The position numbers were made by a program, and so were the translations under genes. A stretch of DNA of 64,000 bases, taken from assembly GCA_018241525.1 (NCBI GenBank), contig JAFEDR010000009.1, positions 62,001-126,000 on the forward strand. Reading direction: 5' to 3'. This DNA is from Pseudomonadota bacterium (GTDB lineage Bacteria; Pseudomonadota; Gammaproteobacteria; Steroidobacterales; Steroidobacteraceae). Shown here in pieces: positions 33,536 to 41,077 of the stretch. How positions within the stretch are numbered: position 1 is the stretch's first letter; each line of letters opens with the position of its first letter. The notes beneath the pieces are model-generated. The model made no database searches. It was given only the letters and a program-made list of their open reading frames with translations, and had not been told where the DNA came from.

Positions 33536-34960
33536 TTGCACACGCTACCCGTACGCGCCGTCGCCTGCCTGATGCTCGTCGCGGCTGCCGCCATTGCCGC
33601 ACCGCCTCCCGCTCCGGCGAAGGATGAGGCGGCCTTTCGCGCCCTCTACCGCGAGCTCGTGGAGATCAACACGACCCGCTCCGTGGGCAGCTGCACCGAG
33701 GCCGCCGAAGCGATGCGGCAGCACCTGCTGGCGGCCGGTATTCCCGCCGCGGACACGCAGATCCTCGTGCCCCCGGGTCACCCCAAGGACGGCGCGCTGG
33801 TGGCTGTGCTGCACGGGTCCGATCCCCATGCCAAGGCGATCCTGCTGCTCGCGCACATCGACGTCGTCGAGGCCCGACGCGAGGACTGGGTGCGCGACCC
33901 GTTCAAGCTGGTCGAGGAGGACGGCTGGTTCTACGCCCGCGGCGTCAGCGACGACAAGGCGATGGCGGCGGTCTTCACCGACAGCCTCGTACGCTACCGC
34001 ACCGAAGGCTTTCGGCCGCGCCGCGACATCAAGCTCGCGCTGACCTGTCGCGAGGAAACCCCGGAAGCCGGCAACACGGTCAAGTGGCTCACGAGCGAGC
34101 GTCCCGACGTGCTCACGTCGGCGTTCGCGCTCAACGAGGGCGCCGGTGGCGAGCTCGATGACCACGGTCGCCCGGTCGCGCTGCAGATCCAGGCAGGCGA
34201 GAAGGTCTACCAGGACTTCCGGCTCGAGACCACCGACGTCGGCGGCCACAGTTCGCGGCCGACGCGCGAGAACGCGATCGTGCGGCTCGCGGCGGGTCTC
34301 GCCCGCCTCGGTACCTACCAGTTCCCGATCGCCGTGAACCAGGCGACACACGGCTACTTCGAGGCCGAAGCGAAACTCACCGGCGGAGCCACGGCCGCCG
34401 ACATGCGCGCCGTCCTGCAGACGCCGCCGGACGAGGCCGCGGCGCAGCGCCTCTGGACCGTCAATCCCTCCTGGAACGGCATGCTGCGCACGACCTGCAT
34501 CGTCAGCCAGGTGAGTGGCGGCCACGCACCGAACGCATTGCCGCAGCACGCCACCGCGAACGTCAACTGCCGCATCCTGCCGGGCGTGCCGGTCACGGAA
34601 GTCGAGCGCGAGATCGTCCGGGTGCTCGCCGACGAGCGGATCACGGTCGCGCCGACCGGCGATCCGGGCCTACAGTCGCCGCCGCCGCCCCTGACCGAAT
34701 CGATTCTCGCGCCCGTGCGGCGCGTAGCCGCGACGATCTGGCCGGGCGTGCCGCTCGTCCCGACGATGTCGACGGGCGCCACCGACGGCCGTTTCCTGAA
34801 CGCGGCGGGCGTGCCGACTTACGGCCTCTCCGGCATGTTTCACGATGCCGAGGGCTCGCACGCGCACGGCCTCAACGAGCGAATCCGCGTGAGGTCGCTG
34901 CTCGAGGGACGCCGGTTCCTCTACGAAGTCGTGAAGCTCTACTCCATGCAGCCGGAGTGA
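33536..34960 (+). CDS. Exported M20-family metallopeptidase
   Basis: A 474-residue di-zinc M20 peptidase or aminoacylase. The signal peptide is MHTLPVRAVACLMLVAAAAIAA. Metal and catalytic residues appear in order: LLLAHIDVVEA (His, Asp), YARGVSDDKAMAAVF (bridging Asp), LTCREETPEAGNTVKW (catalytic and ligand Glu) and a late histidine in GMFHDAEGSHAHGLNERI. The dimerisation/lid region carries the VGGHSSRPT and NVNCRILPG motifs. The start is TTG 33536, with GGAGG at 33525-33529. It probably removes an acyl or amino-acid unit from an imported compound. It follows the TonB receptor and is preceded by a weak GTATAC site. Confidence 0.9.
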   Translation: MHTLPVRAVACLMLVAAAAIAAPPPAPAKDEAAFRALYRELVEINTTRSVGSCTEAAEAMRQHLLAAGIPAADTQILVPPGHPKDGALVAVLHGSDPHAKAILLLAHIDVVEARREDWVRDPFKLVEEDGWFYARGVSDDKAMAAVFTDSLVRYRTEGFRPRRDIKLALTCREETPEAGNTVKWLTSERPDVLTSAFALNEGAGGELDDHGRPVALQIQAGEKVYQDFRLETTDVGGHSSRPTRENAIVRLAAGLARLGTYQFPIAVNQATHGYFEAEAKLTGGATAADMRAVLQTPPDEAAAQRLWTVNPSWNGMLRTTCIVSQVSGGHAPNALPQHATANVNCRILPGVPVTEVEREIVRVLADERITVAPTGDPGLQSPPPPLTESILAPVRRVAATIWPGVPLVPTMSTGATDGRFLNAAGVPTYGLSGMFHDAEGSHAHGLNERIRVRSLLEGRRFLYEVVKLYSMQPE

Positions 34961-35070
34961 CTATAGGTTCCGATTTTGCGGCATCTCGCTCAAAGGCACA
35001 TCGCCGGCCAGCGACTTACCGAGATCTCCGCCGATACCCGGCTATGCAGATCGACCCCACCAATGTACCC

Positions 35071-35094
35071 GCTCGCGCGCGATGTCCCGCGAGC
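35071..35094. repeat. Small inverted repeat in convergent gap
   Basis: GCTCGCG (35071-35077) and CGCGAGC (35088-35094) form a perfect 7-bp stem with a 10-base loop. It sits in the 275-bp gap between the convergent M20 peptidase and azurin genes, where a bidirectional transcript end is expected. There is no clear T-run on either side. Confidence 0.3.
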
Positions 35095-35235
35095 GTTGCG
35101 CGATCCCGAACGTGACGACTGTCGAGACCGTGCGCGAAGCCAGTCTTACAAGGGGAACGCTCAACCTGGCTAATGACATCCCTACGCTGCTGGACCCGGC
35201 GTCCGCGGAGCGGGCGCGCGTTGGGACGTGACCCG

Positions 35236-35703
35236 CTAACCGGCCGTAGTCACCTTCCCGATCCGGAACTTGCCACGCATCACGGTCGCGTGGCCCGGCG
35301 TCGTGCAGAAGAACGTGTAGTTCTCGCTGCTGCTCAACGCCGAGACGTCGAGGTGCGCGACGGCCACCTCGCCGCCGCCGATCAGCTTCGTGGCGGCGAT
35401 GATGCGCTTGTCCCCGGTGGGCAGGTAGCCATGGGCCGTCCCCGCCGCCATCGCCGCGTTCAGGATCGCTGACACGTCTGACGACTTCGCCAGCACCCAA
35501 TCGTGACCCATGATGTTCATCGCGAGCTTGCCCGAGTGCCTCAGCGTCACGTCGAAGGTCGGGCAATCGGCCGGCACCAGCAGCTCGCGCGTGTTGAACT
35601 GCATCCGGTCGTCGGCTTCGATCGTCGTCGCGCAGGGATCTGCCAGGGCTGCATTCCCGGCCAGCAGCGCCAGCGCGCCCAGCAAGAACGTCTTCGTGAT
35701 CAT
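35236..35703 (-). CDS. azu: Azurin (type 1 blue copper protein)
   Basis: A 155-residue precursor of a periplasmic electron carrier. The signal peptide MITKTFLLGALALLAGNAAL ends at ALA-D. The mature protein has the disulfide pair (DPCATTIEAD and VPADCPTFDV). The copper ligands are a glycine-histidine in IMGHDWVL and the C-terminal cluster NYTFFCTTPGHATVMRG, in which Cys-x4-His-x3-Met matches azurin C112/H117/M121. The start ATG 35701-35703 has GGGGGGAG upstream. It is 47 bp downstream of the cytochrome-porin gene on the same strand and probably co-transcribed, which points to electron exchange between the two proteins. Confidence 0.95.
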   Translation of the reverse strand: MITKTFLLGALALLAGNAALADPCATTIEADDRMQFNTRELLVPADCPTFDVTLRHSGKLAMNIMGHDWVLAKSSDVSAILNAAMAAGTAHGYLPTGDKRIIAATKLIGGGEVAVAHLDVSALSSSENYTFFCTTPGHATVMRGKFRIGKVTTAG

Positions 35704-35750
35704 GGCTCCCCCCTTTCGATGGCCCCGGAACCCCGCCTCGCCGCGGGTCG

Positions 35751-37169
35751 CTACATCGCGATCCAGTAGTAGACAAAGAGCGAATTGTTGTCGTGCGCAT
35801 TGCGCGCGAAACCGTCGTAGTTGCTGCTGCCGCCGTTGAAGCGGGTGTAGCCCGTCCACTGCAGACCGAGCCGGGCGTTGACCCACGGCTGGGCGAACGA
35901 GCCGAGTTTGCCGAACGGGATCACCTCGAACTGCACGATGTAGCCGCGCGTGTCGGGTGAGCCGGTGGCGCTGCCGCTTAGCGCACCCGGCGCATAGAGC
36001 ACGGGATCCGTGCTGCCGCGGGTGTCGAAGGCCGCGAGCGTCGCGCTCCACGTCTGGCGGAACGTCAGCGTGCCGTCGAGGCGCCACTCGTCGAGGTGAT
36101 GGCTCGGCGAGCTCGCACCCTGCGCATTGAAGGTCGCTCCGAGATTCTGGTTCTCGCGGATGTGCACGACGTTGGTCGACACGCTGAACCGGTCGGCGTC
36201 GGTGTACTGGTACGTGGCATCCATGCCAAGGTCCGTGAAGCGATCCGTGTCGGGGACGGTCGGATCCGGCTGCAGGCGCGCATTGAGGCCGAACGCGCCG
36301 AGCGAGAAGTAGTGGGTGTTCTCGATGGCGCTCTGGTACGCGGCGCGCCAGTACGGCACGGCGCCATTCAGGTGCGGGCTCGCATCCGCGCCGACACCGA
36401 GGTTGTTCAGCCAGCGGTCACTCAGGCCGCGGTACGCGCCGGCCTCGAGGTACACATGATCGTGGATCAGCGCATAGGCGGTCGCGCCGAGCACCGACTG
36501 CGCGAGTCCGCCGTCGACGACCGCGGCTGCAATGGGCGACGGATTGAGCGGCGAGGAGATGTACGGGACGCCCCAGGCCGGCGTCGAGTTCCACAAGTCC
36601 TGTACGGTGGGATTGTTGTTGATCGAGACGCCGACGACGGCGTCGACCGTCCCCACGGTGACCGAACGCGCGTAGCGGACGTCGAGGTTGTCCCACGAGG
36701 TCGCCCGTCCGTTGCCGTCGTAGGTCACTTGCGCGAACACGCCGACGTGCGGTGCCACACGCCCCGCGATGAACAACGACAGCTGGTCGAGCGTGAAGTT
36801 GTCGTTGGTCGAGGTGTGATCGGTCGGTGGGTCCGGCTGATCGGTCGCCGTCCGGTCAAACCCACCCTGCACCATCGCGGCCAGCGGCAGCAGCGACGGC
36901 TGATCGCCAAAGGTGTATGCGTTCAGCTTGAACGAGCGCCCGTAGGCGGTGAGTCCCGGCCCGAACGCCTGTGTATGACATTGCGCGCACGGCATACCGG
37001 TCTGGCGGGCGAAGCTCGGCACCGCTTGTGCCGCCCCGCCGGCGAAGAGTGCGCCGAGCGCGATCCATGCCACGGGCACAAATGCGATTGGCAGACGATT
37101 CGACCGCGGCGCGGCGGCGAAGCGCTCCCGACTCTCCAACGTGCCGCGGCACGTGACATAACTCCGCAT
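35751..37169 (-). CDS. Outer-membrane monohaem cytochrome c fused to a porin-like barrel (Cyc2-like)
   Basis: A 472-residue exported protein. After a basic N-terminus there is a signal segment (IAFVPVAWIALGALFAGGAAQA). The motif VPSFARQTGMPCAQCHTQ follows, with one haem-binding CxxCH (C61, C64, H65), then LTAYGRSFKLNAYTFGD. The remaining roughly 390 residues are alternating beta-strand, aromatic-rich sequence ending in a C-terminal aromatic strand (NNSLFVYYWIAM), as in outer-membrane barrels. One haem at the N-terminus of a porin-like barrel is the plan of the Cyc2 family of Fe(II) oxidases. Related uncharacterised proteins occur in non-iron oxidisers, so iron oxidation is a hypothesis. The start ATG 37167-37169 has GAGGGA upstream. 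Confidence 0.78.
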   Translation of the reverse strand: MRSYVTCRGTLESRERFAAAPRSNRLPIAFVPVAWIALGALFAGGAAQAVPSFARQTGMPCAQCHTQAFGPGLTAYGRSFKLNAYTFGDQPSLLPLAAMVQGGFDRTATDQPDPPTDHTSTNDNFTLDQLSLFIAGRVAPHVGVFAQVTYDGNGRATSWDNLDVRYARSVTVGTVDAVVGVSINNNPTVQDLWNSTPAWGVPYISSPLNPSPIAAAVVDGGLAQSVLGATAYALIHDHVYLEAGAYRGLSDRWLNNLGVGADASPHLNGAVPYWRAAYQSAIENTHYFSLGAFGLNARLQPDPTVPDTDRFTDLGMDATYQYTDADRFSVSTNVVHIRENQNLGATFNAQGASSPSHHLDEWRLDGTLTFRQTWSATLAAFDTRGSTDPVLYAPGALSGSATGSPDTRGYIVQFEVIPFGKLGSFAQPWVNARLGLQWTGYTRFNGGSSNYDGFARNAHDNNSLFVYYWIAM

Positions 37170-37603
37170 GCGTTCGTTCCCTCTCGGCGGGCGTGTCATC
37201 CATTCGCGCACTTGCCGCCGTCGATACCGCGGCCCGAGCGTCGCCGTCAGACGTTAGCGCCGAGGAAAACCGGCACGAATGCTTGTTCCGGTAACCCATG
37301 GGGGATAGCCAGTAGCCCCGCGAGGGTGCGATGCTGTACCGACTCGATGGGGGGCAAGTCCGGGGCCGCGATCGCGAACCCCGCCGGACCGGGAGGCGCG
37401 ACGTACGCCGTGCGCGAGCGACGTGTCGTGAGTGATGGGCGTCCGCAAGACCGAGCGGCGTGTACCGCGGCGGCGGCCGTCAGCTCATGGCGAAGGACGC
37501 AACGCGCGCCCGGCGCACGATTCGCACCCGCACTTTATTTGCACTCACCGAGCCGACGGCTTGAACCGATGCCTTGTGTCGCGGTACAGAGGAGTGGGTG
37601 GCC
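37170..37603. other. Divergent intergenic region between cytochrome-porin and response-regulator genes
   Basis: These 434 bases hold no supported gene. They separate two divergent transcription units, so both promoters must lie here. The one notable structure is the heptamer pair TAACCCA-TG-GGGGATA at 37292-37307, listed separately. Confidence 0.45.
37292..37307. promoter_or_regulatory. Possible NarL-type 7-2-7 heptamer site
   Basis: TAACCCATGGGGGATA can be read as two inverted heptamers, TAACCCA and TATCCCC (reverse strand), with a 2-bp spacer. That is the 7-2-7 geometry of NarL-family regulators, whose heptamer is roughly TACYYMT. A further TAGCCCC lies at 37313-37319. It is about 125 bp upstream of the cytochrome-porin start. 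The NarL/LuxR-type regulator at 38011 is a candidate reader. The resemblance is loose. Confidence 0.25.
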
Positions 37604-38014
37604 ATGCATTCGGTCCTGATCGTCGACGACGAACCGGCAGTGGGCGAAGCCATCCGGCGCGTTCTCGAACGTGAGGGCCTCGCGGTCGCCGTCGTCACGA
37701 ATCCGCAACAGGCGCTCGTCTTGCTGAGGCACTCCTCACCCGAACTCGTGATCACGGACATGATCATGCCCGGCATGCATGGCGTCGACCTGATCCTCGA
37801 GATCCGCTCGCGCTACCCCACCGTGCGGCTGATCGGCATTTCCGGCGGTGGCACCTTCGGTGCCTTTGCCTACAAGCCGGGCGCGGTGAGCACCCAGGCG
37901 TACCTCACCGCCGCCCGCGAGGCAGGCGCGGATGCCGTGCTGAGCAAGCCGTTCGATCTCAGCGCGCTCGTGGACGCAGTGCGCTCGGTGCTCGCGGAGC
38001 CGGCGATGACATGA
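37604..38014 (+). CDS. Single-domain response regulator (receiver)
   Basis: A 136-residue CheY-like receiver with no output domain. Acidic residues are in SVLIVDDEPAVGEA, the phosphoacceptor is D52 in LVITDMIMPGMHG, the conserved Ser/Thr region is RLIGISGGG, and the lysine is in AVLSKPFDLSALVD. The loop after the glycine-rich stretch (TFGAFAYKPGAVSTQAYLTAAR) is a longer insertion than usual. The start ATG 37604 has AGAGGAG upstream. Its stop overlaps the next start by ATGA, so the two regulators are translationally coupled. Confidence 0.9.
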   Translation: MHSVLIVDDEPAVGEAIRRVLEREGLAVAVVTNPQQALVLLRHSSPELVITDMIMPGMHGVDLILEIRSRYPTVRLIGISGGGTFGAFAYKPGAVSTQAYLTAAREAGADAVLSKPFDLSALVDAVRSVLAEPAMT

Positions 38015-38784
38015 GCGCGCAGCGCCATCCGCAGGCGGCACGGTCCGGCAGTGCGTCGCGATCCGGTGCACGTCGGTCGCCGATCGGCGTGCTGGTGGTC
38101 GAGGACCACGCGCTGCTGCGAAGCGGCGTCGTCGGATTGCTGGGGCTCGAGGGCGACCTGCAGTGCCTCGGCGCCTGCGCGGATGGCGCGTCGGCACTGC
38201 GGGCCCTGGCGCGCCTGGATCCCGACGTGCTGCTCGTCGACCTGATGCTGCCCGACCGGCCGGGCACGGCGCTGATTGCCGAGGCACTGCAACGGAAGCC
38301 ACGGTTGCGCGCGCTCGTGCTCACCGGGCATGCGGACCGCGAGCACATCGAGCGCAGCCTGCTGGCCGGCGCCCTCGGCTACGTCGTCAAGAGTTCGGGT
38401 GCCGCGGACCTGCTGAGCGGCATCCGCGCGGTGGCGGCCGGCCAGACGTTCCTTTGCAGCACCACGCTCGCCACGATCGCCTCGCGTCCGGCGCACTGGC
38501 GGCCACCCGGCGATGGACGATCCGGCGCGGGCGAGCTGACGGAGCGGGAGCGCCAGATCCTGGTCCTGGTCGCCGTCGGCCGCTCGAACAAGCTGATCGC
38601 CCGGGAGCTCGGGCTCTCGGACCAGACCGTCGAGAAGCACCGCTCGAACGCGATGCGAAAATTCGGACTGCACAGCGCCACCGACGCGAGACGCTTTGCG
38701 CTGCAATCCGGGCTGGTCGACGCGAGTGCGTTTCCGCCATCCGCCATTCCGACGGACTCGACGACCGGTAGATCGCGGACCTGA
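38011..38784 (+). CDS. NarL/FixJ-type response regulator with LuxR HTH
   Basis: A 257-residue two-domain regulator. After a 24-residue basic leader, the receiver spans residues 25-150 (IGVLVVEDHALLRSGV, phosphoacceptor D77 in VLLVDLMLPDRPG, lysine in GYVVKSSGA). The LuxR-type helix-turn-helix spans about 180-230 (LTERERQILVLVAVGRSNKL, then QTVEKHRSNAMRKFG). It overlaps the preceding receiver gene by 4 bp. No histidine kinase is encoded nearby. The divergent cytochrome-porin/azurin operon is a plausible target. Confidence 0.92.
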   Translation: MSAQRHPQAARSGSASRSGARRSPIGVLVVEDHALLRSGVVGLLGLEGDLQCLGACADGASALRALARLDPDVLLVDLMLPDRPGTALIAEALQRKPRLRALVLTGHADREHIERSLLAGALGYVVKSSGAADLLSGIRAVAAGQTFLCSTTLATIASRPAHWRPPGDGRSGAGELTERERQILVLVAVGRSNKLIARELGLSDQTVEKHRSNAMRKFGLHSATDARRFALQSGLVDASAFPPSAIPTDSTTGRSRT

Positions 38785-38818
38785 CGACGGGCGCCGGCTC
38801 CTGCCCCGCCCCTGCCGC

Positions 38819-40468
38819 TCAGCGAAACAGCGCGGCAGCCTTCTGCAGGGTGATCCAGATCCCCCATGCGAGCGGGATACCGACCGCGAGCCACGCGAGC
38901 GTGACGCTCGAGGAGTGGCTTGCCGCGACGGCGAGCTCGCGGGAGTCCCCGATCGGATGTGGGTGCGTGTCGTCGGCCAGCAGGCGCTCCTGCGCGATCT
39001 GCTCGGGCGACATGTGGTACTGCTTGGCGACGGGTGTCACGAGGGCGTTGCAGAGACAGCCGATCAGCAGCAGGCCCGCCAGGACGTACATCGTCATCGT
39101 GTACGCGTCGGCCCGGGCAACGCCGTGGTCGAGCTGGTATTCGCGGATGTAGTTCACGAGAACGGGCCCGAGCACGCCCGCGGTCGACCAGGCGGTCAAC
39201 AGCCGGCCGTGGATCGCGCCGACCATCTTGGTGCCGAACATATCGGCGAGATACGCGGGCACCGTCGAGAAGCCGCCGCCGTACATCGACAGGATGACGC
39301 AGAAGGCGATCACGAACAGGGCCAGCTGGCCGCTCTTCGCCGTGGAAGGCACGATCGCGTACAGCCCGAATCCCAGCAGGAAGAACGTGTAGTAGGTCGC
39401 CTTCCGGCCGATCCAGTCGGACAACGAGGCCCACGCGAGTCGGCCGACGATGTTGAAGAGCGACAACAGGCCCGTGAAGCCGGCGGCGATCGCCGCGATC
39501 TGGCCCTTTTGCGCCAGCGTGAGCTCGTTGAAGGCCGCATTCACGCCGATCAGCCGGCCGGCGAAGACCTCCTGCAGCAGCGGCGAGGCCATGCCGATGA
39601 TGCCAATGCCGGCGGTCACGTTGAGGCACAGCACCGCCCAGACGAGCCAGAACTGGCGACTGCGCCAGGCGACGTTCAGGTGCACGTCGTGGCCGGTCAT
39701 CATGCTCGTGGCGCCGCCTGCCGGGGGCGTCCAGCCCGCTGGGGTCCAACCGGCGGGCGGCAGCCGGTAACCGAGCGCGCCGGCCATCATGAAGACGAAG
39801 TAGAGCGCCGCGAGCACGAGGAAGGTCTCGAACACGCCCACCGACGTGGGGGTCGCGAAGTAGCGCATCAGGGAATCGGCGAGCGGCGCGCCGATCATAG
39901 CGCCCCCGCCGAAACCCATGATCGCGAGGCCCGTGGCCATGCCGCGCCGGTCCGGGAACCACTTGATCAGGGTCGACACCGGCGAGATGTAGCCGAGCCC
40001 GAGGCCGATGCCGCCGATAACCCCGGACCCGAGCCAGAGCAGCCAGATCTGGTGGAGCTTGACGCCGAACGCCGAGACGACGAGGCCGCCGCACCAGCAC
40101 ACGGCGGCGACGACGCCTGCGCGACGCGGCCCGGCACGCTCGAGCCAGCCGCCCCAGAGCGCGGCCGCCGAGCCGAGGAACACGAAGAACAGGGTGAACA
40201 TCCAGCCAAGCATCGAGATTTTCCAGTCGCAGCCGGTGCTCACCATCTGCTCGAGGAAGGTCATGGTCTGCGGGCAGGCGATGGGCTCGCGGATGCCGAC
40301 CGCCCGCGACAGCGGCAGCCAGAACACCGAGAAGCCGTAGGCCATGCCGATGCAGAGGTGGATCGCGAGCGCGGCGGGCGGCACCAGCCAGCGGTTGTAG
40401 CCCGGGCCAGCCACGGTCCGGGACTTCGCCAATGCCGGGAACCAGTCGTCGCCGCTTACAGAGGCCAT
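38819..40468 (-). CDS. MFS transporter, oxalate/formate antiporter (OFA)-like
   Basis: A 549-residue integral membrane carrier with about twelve hydrophobic segments. The OFA-group features are an N-terminal LAIHLCIGMAYGFSVFWLPLSRA, the extended loop after TM2, LGYISPVSTLIKWFPDRRGMATGLAIMGFGGGA, and FVIAFCVILSMYGGGFSTVPAYLADMFG in the second half. The group exchanges small carboxylates such as oxalate/formate. The start is ATG 40466-40468. It is divergent from the marR gene across a 213-bp region holding a perfect inverted repeat, so MarR control is likely. A proline/glycine-rich insert (GWTPAGWTPPAGG) lies between the halves. Confidence 0.88.
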   Translation of the reverse strand: MASVSGDDWFPALAKSRTVAGPGYNRWLVPPAALAIHLCIGMAYGFSVFWLPLSRAVGIREPIACPQTMTFLEQMVSTGCDWKISMLGWMFTLFFVFLGSAAALWGGWLERAGPRRAGVVAAVCWCGGLVVSAFGVKLHQIWLLWLGSGVIGGIGLGLGYISPVSTLIKWFPDRRGMATGLAIMGFGGGAMIGAPLADSLMRYFATPTSVGVFETFLVLAALYFVFMMAGALGYRLPPAGWTPAGWTPPAGGATSMMTGHDVHLNVAWRSRQFWLVWAVLCLNVTAGIGIIGMASPLLQEVFAGRLIGVNAAFNELTLAQKGQIAAIAAGFTGLLSLFNIVGRLAWASLSDWIGRKATYYTFFLLGFGLYAIVPSTAKSGQLALFVIAFCVILSMYGGGFSTVPAYLADMFGTKMVGAIHGRLLTAWSTAGVLGPVLVNYIREYQLDHGVARADAYTMTMYVLAGLLLIGCLCNALVTPVAKQYHMSPEQIAQERLLADDTHPHPIGDSRELAVAASHSSSVTLAWLAVGIPLAWGIWITLQKAAALFR

Positions 40469-40625
40469 GCGTGTCGCTCCCTCGTTATTCGGACCGTCGG
40501 GCCGGGCCCCGGCAGCCGCTGGCGCGACCAGTCGTCGCCGGGCGCTGCGCCCGGAATCCGCGATCGCGGTCCTGGACCACAGTGCCAGCCCGCGTCGCGC
40601 GGTTCCGGATTGACGGGGTCCTGAG

Positions 40626-40646
40626 ATATATCACGGCATGATATAT
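40626..40646. promoter_or_regulatory. Perfect inverted repeat, candidate MarR operator
   Basis: ATATATCA (40626-40633) and TGATATAT (40639-40646) are perfect 8-bp inverted arms around CGGCA. The element is strikingly AT-rich for this DNA and lies 36 bp upstream of the marR start, in the gap shared with the divergent MFS gene. Its length and symmetry fit a MarR-dimer operator; the binding itself is inferred. Confidence 0.6.
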
Positions 40647-40681
40647 ACACTTGCACGTTCCACGTAATCAAGCGGATCCCA

Positions 40682-41077
40682 GTGCTGAAGAAGGCCCACT
40701 ACGTCGCGCTCTCGGACTTTCGCTTCCAGCTGGCGCGCTTCCAGCGCTTCAGCGAACGGGCCACCCGCGCCTCCGGCATCACCCAGACCCAGTACCTGCT
40801 GCTGCTGCACCTGCGCGGCTTCAAGGCGCGCGACTGGGCCTCGGTCGGCGAACTGGCGACGCGGCTCCATGCGAGCCCGCACGGTACCGCCGCACTGGTC
40901 AAGCGCTGCGTCTCGCTGCGGCTCGTGACCAAGCGCCGCAGTTCCGACGATGCACGGCGGGTCGAGGTACACCTCGCGCCGCGTGGCCGGCGGCTCGTCA
41001 CGCGGATCGCCGCACTGCATCGCGACGAGCTGCGATCGCTGCGCAGCGTCTTCCGGATCCGTCATGTCGGCCGCTAA
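40682..41077 (+). CDS. MarR-family transcriptional regulator
   Basis: A 131-residue winged-helix regulator. The DNA-binding region reads GITQTQYLLLLHLRGFKARDWASVGELATRLHASPHGTAALVKRCVSLRLVTKRRSSDDARRVEV in segments, with the recognition helix near residues 60-75 and the basic wing R-R-S-S-D-D-A-R-R typical of MarR proteins. The terminal dimerisation helix is short. The start is GTG 40682. It overlaps the ClC gene by 14 bp and is divergent from the OFA-like carrier; an inverted repeat sits just upstream. It probably represses itself and the two transport genes. Confidence 0.88.
   Translation: MLKKAHYVALSDFRFQLARFQRFSERATRASGITQTQYLLLLHLRGFKARDWASVGELATRLHASPHGTAALVKRCVSLRLVTKRRSSDDARRVEVHLAPRGRRLVTRIAALHRDELRSLRSVFRIRHVGR

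Noticed and set aside
38696..40624. A 642-codon plus-strand open frame opposite the OFA-like transporter
   Set aside because: Charged, low-complexity shadow of hydrophobic codons; it has no start signal or family resemblance.
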